NCBI RefSeq assembly: GCF_000421145.1
Contig: NZ_ATWH01000002.1
Coordinates: forward strand, 310,001 to 374,000
Direction of reading: 5' to 3'
Source: Glaciibacter superstes DSM 21135
GTDB taxonomy: Bacteria > Actinomycetota > Actinomycetes > Actinomycetales > Microbacteriaceae
Length of the DNA: 64,000 nucleotides
Shown here: in pieces, positions 27,165-36,169 of the stretch
Layout: the number at the start of each line of letters is the position of its first letter
Numbering within the stretch: position 1 is the stretch's first letter
Notes under the pieces: generated by a model
The model's input: the letters and a program-made list of their open reading frames with translations, nothing else
The model's database searches: none
Told to the model about the DNA's origin: nothing
Translations under genes and position numbers: made by a program

Positions 27165-28458
27165 GTCTGCGATGTCCAAAACTGACGCTTCCCGGGCCGA
27201 GACGTCCGGGAGCGGCACGTCCGCATACGGCGAATTCGACGCGGAACGCTGGCTTGGGGAGCAGCACCATTCGCAGCGCAGCGACTTCGCGCGTGATCGC
27301 GCACGACTGCTGCATTCCAGCGCGCTTCGCAGGCTGGCCGCGAAGACCCAGGTTCTGAGTCCGACCGCCGGGCTCGATTTTGCCCGCAACCGCCTCACTC
27401 ACTCCCTCGAGGTCGCTCAGATCGGCCGCGAGCTTGCTCTTCGGCTTGGGCTCGACCCAGACATCGTCGACACCGCCTGCCTTGCCCACGACATCGGCCA
27501 TCCGCCATTCGGGCACAATGGTGAACGAGCCCTGAACAGCTGGTCAGACGACATCGGCGGATTCGAGGGCAACGCCCAGACACTCCGGCTGTTGACCAGG
27601 CTGGAACCGAAGGTTTTCGGCGATGACGGCCGCAGCTACGGGCTGAACCTCACCCGCGCCAGTCTCGACGCGAGTTGCAAGTACCCGTGGCCGGAGAACG
27701 CGTCGGTGTCCGACCCGAGCGGCCGGGCAAAGTTCGGCTTTTATGACGACGACATCGCCGCGTTCGAATGGCTCCGCCAGGGTGCTCCGGAGCGCCGGCT
27801 GTGCATCGAAGCGCAGGTCATGGACCTCTCAGACGACATCGCCTATTCGGTTCACGACTTCGAAGACGCCGTCTTCAACGGCTACGTCGACGTCGGCGCG
27901 CTCGGCAGCCGGGTCGAGCATAACGACCTGGTGTCGTCGATGTACGAGTGGATCGGTGGCGAGATCGGCCACGATGAACTAATCGCCGCATTCGACCGCC
28001 TGGACTCATTGGATGTCTGGCTCGATGACTGGAACGACGGGCGGCGTGACCAGGGACGCCTGAAGAACCTCACCAGCCAGCTGATCGGCCGGTTTTCCGG
28101 TGCAGCGGTGCAGGCGACGCGGGCTGCGTTCAGACAGGACGACCTCATCCGTTTCGGGGGTGCCGTAGTGGTGCCACGCGAGATCAAGGCCGAGATCGCA
28201 GTGCTGAAGGGCATCGTCGCCGCGTTTGTGATGTCGACAAATACCCGTAAACCGATTTACTCCCGGCAGCGCGATGTGCTCACAGACCTGGCCGAAATTC
28301 TCTTCAACTCCGGCGATGCGCACCTCGACCCCGGGTTCGGCGAGGACTGGCGCGGCGCCGCAGACGATGCCGCCAGGAAGCGTGTTGTCGTCGACCAGGT
28401 CGCCAGCCTGACTGACCAGTCAGCGCTGGCCTGGCACGAACGGCTCGTACAGGACTGA
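27157..28458 (+). CDS. dgt: deoxyguanosinetriphosphate triphosphohydrolase-like protein
   Basis: This is a 433-residue HD-domain enzyme expected to release triphosphate from dNTPs. The HD residues are in RLTHSLEVAQIGRELA and CLAHDIGHPPFGHNGE. RLLHSSALRRLAAKTQV and DLSDDIAYSVHDFEDA are further family signatures. GTG at 27157 is preceded by GAAGGGG at 9 nt; an ATG at 27172 would remove five residues. The dusB-dgt-dnaG order is conserved in Actinobacteria. Confidence 0.93.
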   Translation: MAESAMSKTDASRAETSGSGTSAYGEFDAERWLGEQHHSQRSDFARDRARLLHSSALRRLAAKTQVLSPTAGLDFARNRLTHSLEVAQIGRELALRLGLDPDIVDTACLAHDIGHPPFGHNGERALNSWSDDIGGFEGNAQTLRLLTRLEPKVFGDDGRSYGLNLTRASLDASCKYPWPENASVSDPSGRAKFGFYDDDIAAFEWLRQGAPERRLCIEAQVMDLSDDIAYSVHDFEDAVFNGYVDVGALGSRVEHNDLVSSMYEWIGGEIGHDELIAAFDRLDSLDVWLDDWNDGRRDQGRLKNLTSQLIGRFSGAAVQATRAAFRQDDLIRFGGAVVVPREIKAEIAVLKGIVAAFVMSTNTRKPIYSRQRDVLTDLAEILFNSGDAHLDPGFGEDWRGAADDAARKRVVVDQVASLTDQSALAWHERLVQD

Positions 28459-28508
28459 TCGGGTACCTCAACTTCGGCCGCGGCCCCTTCGACTACCCCA
28501 GAGAAAGC

Positions 28509-28521
28509 TAGGATTCGCACT
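28509..28521 (+). promoter_or_regulatory. leaderless-type -10 box for dnaG
   Basis: TAGGAT at 28509-28514 stands seven bases before the dnaG ATG and there is no ribosome binding site. Confidence 0.5.
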
Positions 28522-30384
28522 ATGGCAGGCCGGATTCGACAGAGCGACATCGAGGAGGTCAAGGCCCGCACGAATATCGCCGACATCGTTGGCGACTACG
28601 TCAGCCTCAAGTCTGCCGGCGTCGGTTCGATGAAGGGCCTCTGCCCGTTCCATGATGAGCGCAGTCCGAGTTTCCACGTGCGGCCGCAGGTGGGCTTCTA
28701 TCACTGCTTCGGCTGCGGTGAGTCCGGCGATGTCTATTCCTTCCTGCAGCGGATGGACCACGTGAGCTTCACCGAGGCCGTCGAGCGCCTCGCCGGCCGG
28801 GCGGGCTTCGAACTGCACTACGAAGACGGGCAGGGTGCCGCCCCCGATCACAGCAATCGTGCACGGATCCTGGCGGCGAACCAGGCCGCTGCCGACTTCT
28901 TCGTAGAACAGCTCGCCGGCCCTGGCGCCCAGGTCGGACGCGACTTCCTCGGCGAGCGCGGCTTCGACCAGATTGCGGCAGAGCGGTTCGGAATCGGTTT
29001 CGCTCCAAAAAGCTGGGACAGCCTGACCAATCACCTGCGATCGAAGGGTTTCAGCACGGAGGAACTCACCGTCTCTGGACTGGTCTCGGCCGGCGACCGG
29101 GGTGTGTACGACCGGTTCCGCGGCCGTCTGATCTGGCCGATTCGCGACATCACCGGCCAGACCATCGGGTTCGGTGCGCGCAAGCTTCTCGAAGACGACA
29201 AAGGCCCGAAATACCTGAACACCCCTGAGACGCCGGTCTACCACAAGGCCCAGGTGCTCTACGGGCTCGACCTTGCCAAACGCGACATCTCCCGCAGCCA
29301 CCAGGTGGTGGTGGTCGAGGGCTACACCGACGTGATGGCCTGCCACCTGGCCGGCGTCACCACCGCCGTTGCCACCTGCGGAACCTCTTTCGGCGTCGAC
29401 CACATCAAGGTGCTGCGCCGGGTTCTCGGTGACGACAGCCGCGTTGGAGAGGTCATCTTCACGTTCGACCCGGATGCCGCCGGCGAGAAGGCCGCGGTAC
29501 GTGCGTTCGGTGAGGAACAGCGTTTTGCGGCGCAGACCTACGTTGCCGTGCCTCCGGAGGGCCTCGACCCCTGCGACCTGCGGCTGAAACGTGGCGACGA
29601 TGCGGTGCGCCGCCTGGTGGATTCGAAGAAGCCCATGTTCGAGTTCATGATCAGGCAGCTGCTCGGCCAGTACAACCTCGACACTGTCGAGGGTCGGGTC
29701 GCAGCTCTCCGCGCGACGGCGCCGGTGGTCAGCGACATCCGTGACCCAGCGCTGCGCCCTGGCTACACGCACCAGCTGTCGCGCATGCTCGGCGTCGACC
29801 TCGCCGAGGTCACCAGGGCGGTGCGCACAGCGCAGTCTCGTTCCCGCACGCCGGACGCGGCGCCCCAGGGCAGGTCGGGGGACCGGAACCCGGAGCCCCA
29901 ACCTGAACCGCCGTTCTCGATCGTGGAGCTCCCGACAGACCCGACCACGCGCCTGGAACGCGACGGCCTGATGGCCATGCTGCAGCATCCGGATGTCATC
30001 GGCGCCGACCTGATGACCAGGGCAGCCCAGACGACCTTCACGAACCAGTCCCTCGCCATCGTGCGTGACGGGGTCGCAGCGAACGCCGATCATGCCAGCG
30101 CTGCAGACTGGATCAGCCGTGTGGTCGCCGACGTGCCGGAACCGCTCGCGAACCTGGTGAAACAGCTGGCGGTCGCGCCATTGCCTGAGCGCACGGAAGG
30201 CGACGTCAGACGCTACGTGCGTGACATCGCCGTCGCCCTCGTCGACCGCGACCTGCTTCGGCAGAAGGCCGACCTGCTCGGAAGGCTGCAACGCACGGAT
30301 GCGGCCAATCGGGAGATCTACGTGGCTGTGCAGCGGGAACTGGTGCGGGTGGAGACCGAACGGCGCAGCCTGCGAGAGGAATAA
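28522..30384 (+). CDS. dnaG: DNA primase
   Basis: This is a 620-residue primase that makes RNA primers at the fork. The zinc ribbon is CPFHDERSPSFHVRP followed by FYHCFGCGESGDVYSF. The RNA polymerase core contains the Toprim motifs VVVEGYTDVMACHLAG and FTFDPDAAGEKAA. The C-terminal region after residue 440 is the helicase-binding part, preceded by a Pro-rich linker. A TAGGAT box just upstream of the ATG suggests its own leaderless transcript in addition to any read-through from dgt. Confidence 0.97.
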   Translation: MAGRIRQSDIEEVKARTNIADIVGDYVSLKSAGVGSMKGLCPFHDERSPSFHVRPQVGFYHCFGCGESGDVYSFLQRMDHVSFTEAVERLAGRAGFELHYEDGQGAAPDHSNRARILAANQAAADFFVEQLAGPGAQVGRDFLGERGFDQIAAERFGIGFAPKSWDSLTNHLRSKGFSTEELTVSGLVSAGDRGVYDRFRGRLIWPIRDITGQTIGFGARKLLEDDKGPKYLNTPETPVYHKAQVLYGLDLAKRDISRSHQVVVVEGYTDVMACHLAGVTTAVATCGTSFGVDHIKVLRRVLGDDSRVGEVIFTFDPDAAGEKAAVRAFGEEQRFAAQTYVAVPPEGLDPCDLRLKRGDDAVRRLVDSKKPMFEFMIRQLLGQYNLDTVEGRVAALRATAPVVSDIRDPALRPGYTHQLSRMLGVDLAEVTRAVRTAQSRSRTPDAAPQGRSGDRNPEPQPEPPFSIVELPTDPTTRLERDGLMAMLQHPDVIGADLMTRAAQTTFTNQSLAIVRDGVAANADHASAADWISRVVADVPEPLANLVKQLAVAPLPERTEGDVRRYVRDIAVALVDRDLLRQKADLLGRLQRTDAANREIYVAVQRELVRVETERRSLREE

Positions 30385-30533
30385 GCGCGCGGCAACGTTG
30401 CAGCTCGGTAAAGATGCCATGTTTGGCTAGGGCAAAGTGAACAATCTGTGCTAGTTCTAGGCATAACCCAATGCACGAATGGCGCCTCGGCGCGCATGAG
30501 TGCAGGAGACACAATAGGAAGAGGTTTACGGAT

Positions 30534-32168
30534 ATGACATCCGCATCCACGAACCGGAAGCGCGCCATTGCTGCCGCGGCAGCCTTCGCAGCCGCCGCGC
30601 TCGTGCTTTCCGGCTGCGCCAGCGGTGGAGACACCGGCGGCGACGGTGGCAGCGCCGCCATCACGGTTGGCACCACCGACAAGGTCACCACGCTCGACCC
30701 GGCTGGATCGTACGACAACGGTTCATTCGCCGTGCAGAACCAGGTGTTCCCGTTCCTCATGAACACGCCGTACGGCAGCCCAGATGTCGAACCGGACATC
30801 GCCACCAAGGCGGAGTTCACCTCGCCGACCGACTATACGGTCACCCTGAAGCCCGACCTCAAGTGGGCGAACGGCAACGACCTGACTTCCTCTGACGTGA
30901 AGTTCACCTTCGAGCGTAACCTCGCCATCGCTGACGAGAACGGCCCGTCGTCGCTGCTCTACAACATCGACACCATCGACGCGCCAGACGACACGACGGT
31001 GGTCTTTCACCTCAAACAGCCGAACGACCAGACATTCGCGCAGGTGCTCTCCAGCCCCGCGGGTCCGATCGTCGACGAGGAGTCCTTCTCCGCCGACAGC
31101 GTCACGCCAGACGACGAGATCGTCGACGCGAATGCCTTCGCCGGGCAGTACGTGATCACCTCGTACAAGTTCAACGAGCTGATCGGCTACAAGGCGAACC
31201 CTGATTATCAGGGGCTGCTCGAGCCGGCGGAAACCGACGTGGTCAACGTTAAGTACTACGCGGAGGCTTCGAACCTGAAGCTGGCCGTGCAGGAGAACGA
31301 GATCGACGTGGCGTTCCGAAGCCTCTCCGCGACCGACATTGACGACTTGCGTGGCAATGACAAGGTGAAGGTCGTCGACGGACCGGGTGGCGAACTCCGC
31401 TACATCGTCTTCAACTTCGATTCCCAGCCGTACGGCGCGACGACTCCAGAAGCCGACCCGGCCAAGGCACTCGCCGTTCGCCAGGCGGTTGCCGACCTCG
31501 TCGACCGCGAAGAGATCGCCGACCAGGTCTACAAGGGCACATACACGCCCGTGTACTCCTACATTCCAGAAGGCCTCACCGGCGCGACTGAGTCCCTGAA
31601 GGGCCTCTATGGCGACGGGAACGGCGGTCCGGATGCCGACAAGGCCAAGGCCACTCTCGAGGCCGCAGGTGTGACGACTCCTGTTGAACTGAACCTCCAG
31701 TACAGCAACGACCACTATGGTCCGTCGTCCGGCGACGAATATGCACTGGTCAAGGACCAGTTGGAGGCCTCAGGCCTGTTCACGGTGAACCTGCAGACCA
31801 CCGAGTGGGTGCAGTACTCGAAGGACCGCACAGAGGACGTCTACCCGGCGTACCAGCTGGGCTGGTTCCCCGACTACTCCGACGCGGACAACTACCTGAC
31901 GCCGTTCTTCCTGACCGAGAACTTCCTCTCGAACCACTACAGCGACCAGGAAGTCAACGACCTGATCCTGCAGCAGGCCGTCACGGCAGACCCGGCAGAA
32001 CGAACCGCACTGATCGAGGAGATCCAGGACAAGGTCGCTGCCCAGCTGTCGACAGTCCCGCTGCTCCAGGGTGCACAGGTCGCCGTCACCGGAACGGATG
32101 TCACGGGCACAGAGAACGCGCTCGACCCGTCCTTCAAGTTCCGTTACGCCGCATTGGCGAAGGGCTGA
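30534..32168 (+). CDS. peptide ABC transporter substrate-binding lipoprotein
   Basis: This is a 544-residue family 5 extracellular solute-binding protein. The signal peptide ends in lipobox LVLSGC with Cys28 as lipid anchor. A Gly-rich linker follows, then a DppA/OppA-type fold with TVGTTDKVTTLDPAGSYDNG and DLTSSDVKFTFERNLA. AGGAAGAGG precedes the ATG. It heads a five-gene operon with two permeases and ATPases. A strong hairpin immediately downstream may keep its mRNA level above that of the permeases. Confidence 0.94.
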   Translation: MTSASTNRKRAIAAAAAFAAAALVLSGCASGGDTGGDGGSAAITVGTTDKVTTLDPAGSYDNGSFAVQNQVFPFLMNTPYGSPDVEPDIATKAEFTSPTDYTVTLKPDLKWANGNDLTSSDVKFTFERNLAIADENGPSSLLYNIDTIDAPDDTTVVFHLKQPNDQTFAQVLSSPAGPIVDEESFSADSVTPDDEIVDANAFAGQYVITSYKFNELIGYKANPDYQGLLEPAETDVVNVKYYAEASNLKLAVQENEIDVAFRSLSATDIDDLRGNDKVKVVDGPGGELRYIVFNFDSQPYGATTPEADPAKALAVRQAVADLVDREEIADQVYKGTYTPVYSYIPEGLTGATESLKGLYGDGNGGPDADKAKATLEAAGVTTPVELNLQYSNDHYGPSSGDEYALVKDQLEASGLFTVNLQTTEWVQYSKDRTEDVYPAYQLGWFPDYSDADNYLTPFFLTENFLSNHYSDQEVNDLILQQAVTADPAERTALIEEIQDKVAAQLSTVPLLQGAQVAVTGTDVTGTENALDPSFKFRYAALAKG

Positions 32169-32210
32169 GTCATTCGCAGGTAAGCTGATTTAGATTTATT
32201 GTGCAAACAC

Positions 32211-32245
32211 GGGGGTATCCTGCGGAATTCGCGCAGGATACCCCC
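32211..32245 (+). terminator. intercistronic hairpin after the binding protein gene
   Basis: GGGGGTATCCTGCG and CGCAGGATACCCCC form a perfect 14-bp stem with a 7-nt loop, 42 bp after the lipoprotein stop. No T-run follows, so it is more likely a partial terminator or mRNA-stabilising element than a full stop. Confidence 0.75.
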
Positions 32246-32270
32246 GACCCGTGTCAAACGTGAGGTAAGA

Positions 32271-33359
32271 ATGACCACTGTGGCAACGAAGCCGCCAGCG
32301 CAGGCCGCCAGGCCAGCCCGGCGAAAGCGTCCGAAAGGAGGAGGGCTCGGCCGCTACATCCTGGTCAGGTTCCTCCTCATCATCCCGACCATCTTCATCC
32401 TGGTTTCGATGGTTTTCTGGCTGATGCGAACGACGGGGGATCCGATTACCGCGGCTCTCGGCGGCCGGCTCTCGGCCGACCAGCTCGCGGAGAGAATCCA
32501 TGCCGCCGGCTACGATCGGCCCGTGATCGTCCAGTACTTCGAGTACCTCGGACAGGTCTTCACCGGCAACTTCGGAACAACCATCAGCACCAACCGCCCG
32601 GTGTCCGAGATTCTCACCACCTACGGTGCCGCAACGGCGGAGCTCGCCTTCTATGCACTGATCGTTGCGTTCATGGTCGGAATCCCGCTCGGAATGCTGG
32701 CCGCCTACCTGCGGGACAAGGCAACGGATGCAACGCTGCGCATCTTCGCGATCCTCTGTTACGCCACCCCGGTGTTCTTCTCCGGCCTGCTGTTCAAACT
32801 GGTCTTCTCCGTGTGGTTCAAGGTTCTCCCCGTCTCCGGTCGCGCGAACACCAGCTCTGAGCTGCAACTGCAACTGCTTCCAGACCCGACGGGCATCTAT
32901 ACGATCGACGCGTTGCGAACCGGCAATCCTGAGGTAATCGGCGATGTGCTGGCACACGCGGTTCTTCCGGCCCTGGCACTCGGACTCCTGACGGCGGGCG
33001 TCTTCCTCCGTCTGGTGCGCACCAATGTCATCGGCACTCTCGGCACCGACTACGTCGATGCGGCCAGGTCGCGTGGCGTGAACGAGTTCCGCCTGGTCAG
33101 TAAGCACGCCTATCGACCGGCGCTCATCCCGATCATCACCGTCATCGGCCTGCAGATCGCGCTCCTCCTCGGCGGAGCGGTGCTGACAGAGACGACCTTC
33201 GAATGGAAGGGCCTCGGCTTCATGCTCATCGAGTTCATCAAGGCACGCGACTTCGTGGCGGTGCAGGGCATCGTCGCACTGCTGGCGGTGATCGTGGCGG
33301 TCTCCAACTTCATCGTCGACATCATCGCCGCGCTCATCGACCCGAGGGTGAGGTACTGA
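32271..33359 (+). CDS. peptide ABC transporter permease (DppB-type)
   Basis: This is a 362-residue permease. LGRYILVRFLLIIPTIFILV opens the typical DppB/OppB N-terminus, and the ATPase-contact loop is TDYVDAARSRGVNEFRLV. Six membrane helices are visible. Residues 1-28 form a basic Lys/Arg/Pro-rich cytoplasmic head. GAGGTAAGA precedes the ATG at 32271. Two bases separate it from the second permease gene. Confidence 0.94.
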   Translation: MTTVATKPPAQAARPARRKRPKGGGLGRYILVRFLLIIPTIFILVSMVFWLMRTTGDPITAALGGRLSADQLAERIHAAGYDRPVIVQYFEYLGQVFTGNFGTTISTNRPVSEILTTYGAATAELAFYALIVAFMVGIPLGMLAAYLRDKATDATLRIFAILCYATPVFFSGLLFKLVFSVWFKVLPVSGRANTSSELQLQLLPDPTGIYTIDALRTGNPEVIGDVLAHAVLPALALGLLTAGVFLRLVRTNVIGTLGTDYVDAARSRGVNEFRLVSKHAYRPALIPIITVIGLQIALLLGGAVLTETTFEWKGLGFMLIEFIKARDFVAVQGIVALLAVIVAVSNFIVDIIAALIDPRVRY

Positions 33360-33361
33360 GC

Positions 33362-34480
33362 ATGACCGCAGTGGCCACACCACCGAAGCCTCAGCAGAAG
33401 CCCAAACAAAAGAAGAGCCTGTTCTCCCGGTTGCCGATCGTGCACCAGTTGCGGCAGAGCGTCGGTCTGCAGCGCGGAATGCTGGTTGCCGGCCTGATCA
33501 TTACCGCTCTCTTCATTCTGACCGCCATCTTTGCCCCCATACTCGCGCCATTCGGCTACAGCCAGCTGCGCGGTGACGAGGGCGCATTCGGCGCCCAGCA
33601 GCCTCCGGGCGGCCAGCACCTCCTCGGCACCACCGTCGGTGGCTACGACGTGCTTTCGCGTGTCATCTGGGGCTCGCAGACCGCCATCTTCGTGATCGTC
33701 GTCGCTGTTGCGCTCTCGATCGTCGCGGGCGTTCTGCTCGGGCTGGTCTCCGGATACTTCGGCGGCTGGCTCGACCGGATCCTCGTTGTCATCTGCGACG
33801 CCGTGTACGCTTTCCCGTCGCTGCTGCTCGCCATCGTCATGTCGATCGTGATCTCGGGGGGCAAATCAGACCTCGTCGGCGGGGTATTCGCTGCGGCGAT
33901 CTCCATCACGGTCGTCTTCATCCCGCAGTATTTCCGCGTGATCAGGGCAGAGACCGTGCGGATCAAGGCTGAGGCATATGTCGAGTCGGCCAGGGTGCTG
34001 GGTGCCAGCAACAGCCGGATCATGTTCCGTCACGTGCTGCGGAACGCGACCCGCACACTGCCGCTCATTTTTACCCTGAACGCCTCCGAGGCCATCCTCA
34101 CCCTGGCCGGCCTCGGCTTCATCGGGTTTGGTATCGAACCGACCGCAGCGGCGGAATGGGGTTATGACCTCAACAAGGCACTCGCCGATGTGAGCAGTGG
34201 AATCTGGTGGACCGCGCTGTTCCCCGGCCTCGCCATCGTGCTGGTCGTTCTGGGAATCACCCTGGTCGGAGAGAGCCTCAACGACCTGGCCGACCCGCGC
34301 CTGCGTGGGCGCCGTGCGGCTGGTGAGGAGTCGGGTGAGATCGCCGAGACCTCCGTCGTTCCCGGCGGCACCCTCGAGGCGGGCCCTGGAGGGCTTGTTG
34401 GCCTGGAGTACCAGCGGAATGACATCCGGGATACCGCCGAGAATGACAGTACCGAGAACAGAACGGAGGACCGGCTATGA
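33362..34480 (+). CDS. peptide ABC transporter permease (DppC-type)
   Basis: This is a 372-residue permease with the OppC-type N-terminal helix (MLVAGLIITALFILTAIFA) and coupling loop EAYVESARVLGASNSRIMF. The family core ends at DPRLRGRRA. A further 55 or so residues form a hydrophilic acidic tail (ENDSTENRTEDRL at the end) not seen in standard members. The stop overlaps the ATPase start. Confidence 0.93.
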   Translation: MTAVATPPKPQQKPKQKKSLFSRLPIVHQLRQSVGLQRGMLVAGLIITALFILTAIFAPILAPFGYSQLRGDEGAFGAQQPPGGQHLLGTTVGGYDVLSRVIWGSQTAIFVIVVAVALSIVAGVLLGLVSGYFGGWLDRILVVICDAVYAFPSLLLAIVMSIVISGGKSDLVGGVFAAAISITVVFIPQYFRVIRAETVRIKAEAYVESARVLGASNSRIMFRHVLRNATRTLPLIFTLNASEAILTLAGLGFIGFGIEPTAAAEWGYDLNKALADVSSGIWWTALFPGLAIVLVVLGITLVGESLNDLADPRLRGRRAAGEESGEIAETSVVPGGTLEAGPGGLVGLEYQRNDIRDTAENDSTENRTEDRL

Positions 34481-36165
34481 GCGACGTCGTAACCATCACT
34501 GACCTGGGTGTTTCGTTCGCCACCGACGCCGGCGTGGTGCGGGCGGTCGACGGAGTCAGCCTCAGCGTTGCCCCCGGCGAAGTGCTCGCCATCGTCGGCG
34601 AGAGCGGCAGCGGAAAGACGGTCACCGCCAAGGCAATCCTCGGGCTCCTCCCGGAGACGGCGACGGCCAGGGGTGCGGTGCTGCTCACCAGCAAAGACGG
34701 AAAGAGTGAGAACAACGTCATCGCACTAAGCCGTCAGCAGCTGCGCAAGGTACGCGGCACGGATGTCTCGATGGTCTTCCAGGAACCCTCCACTTCCCTC
34801 AACCCCGTCTACACGGTGGGGTGGCAGATCATGGAGGGGATCCGCGCGCACGGCGAGTTCAGCCGCGCGGAAGCGAAGGCCAAGGCCATCGAGATCCTGG
34901 GCAGGGTCGGGATCCCCGAGCCTGAGGTTCGGGTCAACTACTACCCGCACCAGTTCTCCGGTGGCCAGAAGCAGCGCGTGGTCATCGCGATGGCGCTTGT
35001 GCTCGATCCTGGTCTGATCGTCGCTGACGAACCGACCACAGCCCTGGATGTGACCGTCCAGGCGGAGATCCTCGACCTCCTTCGGCGCTGCCGCGACGAG
35101 TTCGGCACCGCGATCGTGCTGATCACCCACAACATGGGCGTCGTCGCCGATCTCGCCGACCGTGTCGTCGTGATGTACCAGGGCAAGGTCGTCGAAGAGG
35201 CAGACGCACAGACGCTCTTCAGCTCCCCGAAGGATGAATACACCAGGAAGCTGCTTGCGGCAGTTCCACACGTCGGCCAGGGCATCGTGCGCGCGACGGA
35301 ACGGCTCGAGGCGCGAGCGCCGGGCTGGGCAGAGGTCGAACCGATTGTGCGTGCACAGGATCTCCGCATCGAGTATCCCGGTCGCCTCGGCCGGGGTGGA
35401 TTCACCGCCGTCGATGGTGTGAGTTTCGACATCCGTCCCGGCGAAGTGCTGGGGCTGGTCGGGGAGAGCGGATCAGGCAAGACCACGATCGGGCGTGCGA
35501 TCGGCGGGCTCACCCGAGTGACCGGCGGATCGCTGAGCGTGCTCGGCCACGAGATGAACGGTTTCCGGGAACGCCGGTTCAAGAAATTACGAAGCGACAT
35601 CGGGTTCGTTTTCCAGGACCCGGCGTCGAGCTTCAACCCGCTCCTCACGATCGCCGAGTGTGTTGCAGAACCCCTCATTGTGCACGGCAGGGCATCGAGT
35701 CCTTCCACCGCCCGATCGCGCGTCGACGACCTTCTGGAGGCAGTGCAACTGCCGCGCGCCTATGGCGACCGGTATCCGCACGAACTCAGCGGAGGCCAGC
35801 GCCAGCGTGCGAGCCTGGCTCGGTCGCTCGCTCTCGAGCCGACGCTGCTGATCGCCGACGAACCGACGTCTGCGCTCGACGTGTCTGTGCAGGCGCGGGT
35901 GCTCGAGCTGTTCGCAGAGCTGCAGCGTGAGTTCGGCTTCGCAGCACTGTTCATCAGCCACGATCTTGCCGTCGTCGACATCCTGGCAGACCGTATCGCG
36001 GTGCTCTACAAGGGCAAACTGGTGGAGGAAGGCACGGGTTCCGAGGTGCTCGGGAACCCGCAAGATCCGTACACCCAGAGATTGCTTGCGTCGCTTCCGG
36101 TGCCCGACCCGGCGGAGCAGGCCGACAGGCGGGAAGAACTTCGCAGGCTGCGTACGGCAGGATAG
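34477..36165 (+). CDS. fused peptide ABC transporter ATP-binding protein (DppD-DppF)
   Basis: This encodes 562 residues with two complete nucleotide-binding domains. Domain 1 (about 1-270) has GESGSGKTVTAKA, FSGGQKQRVVIAMAL and LIVADEPTTALDVT. Domain 2 (about 290-555) has GESGSGKTTIGRA, LSGGQRQRASLARSL and LLIADEPTSALDVS. Each ends in the oligopeptide-type tail with a DPYTQRLLAS-like motif. Together the two domains would suffice to drive the transporter, which makes the third ATPase downstream notable. Confidence 0.95.
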   Translation: MSDVVTITDLGVSFATDAGVVRAVDGVSLSVAPGEVLAIVGESGSGKTVTAKAILGLLPETATARGAVLLTSKDGKSENNVIALSRQQLRKVRGTDVSMVFQEPSTSLNPVYTVGWQIMEGIRAHGEFSRAEAKAKAIEILGRVGIPEPEVRVNYYPHQFSGGQKQRVVIAMALVLDPGLIVADEPTTALDVTVQAEILDLLRRCRDEFGTAIVLITHNMGVVADLADRVVVMYQGKVVEEADAQTLFSSPKDEYTRKLLAAVPHVGQGIVRATERLEARAPGWAEVEPIVRAQDLRIEYPGRLGRGGFTAVDGVSFDIRPGEVLGLVGESGSGKTTIGRAIGGLTRVTGGSLSVLGHEMNGFRERRFKKLRSDIGFVFQDPASSFNPLLTIAECVAEPLIVHGRASSPSTARSRVDDLLEAVQLPRAYGDRYPHELSGGQRQRASLARSLALEPTLLIADEPTSALDVSVQARVLELFAELQREFGFAALFISHDLAVVDILADRIAVLYKGKLVEEGTGSEVLGNPQDPYTQRLLASLPVPDPAEQADRREELRRLRTAG

Positions 36166-36169
36166 AGCC

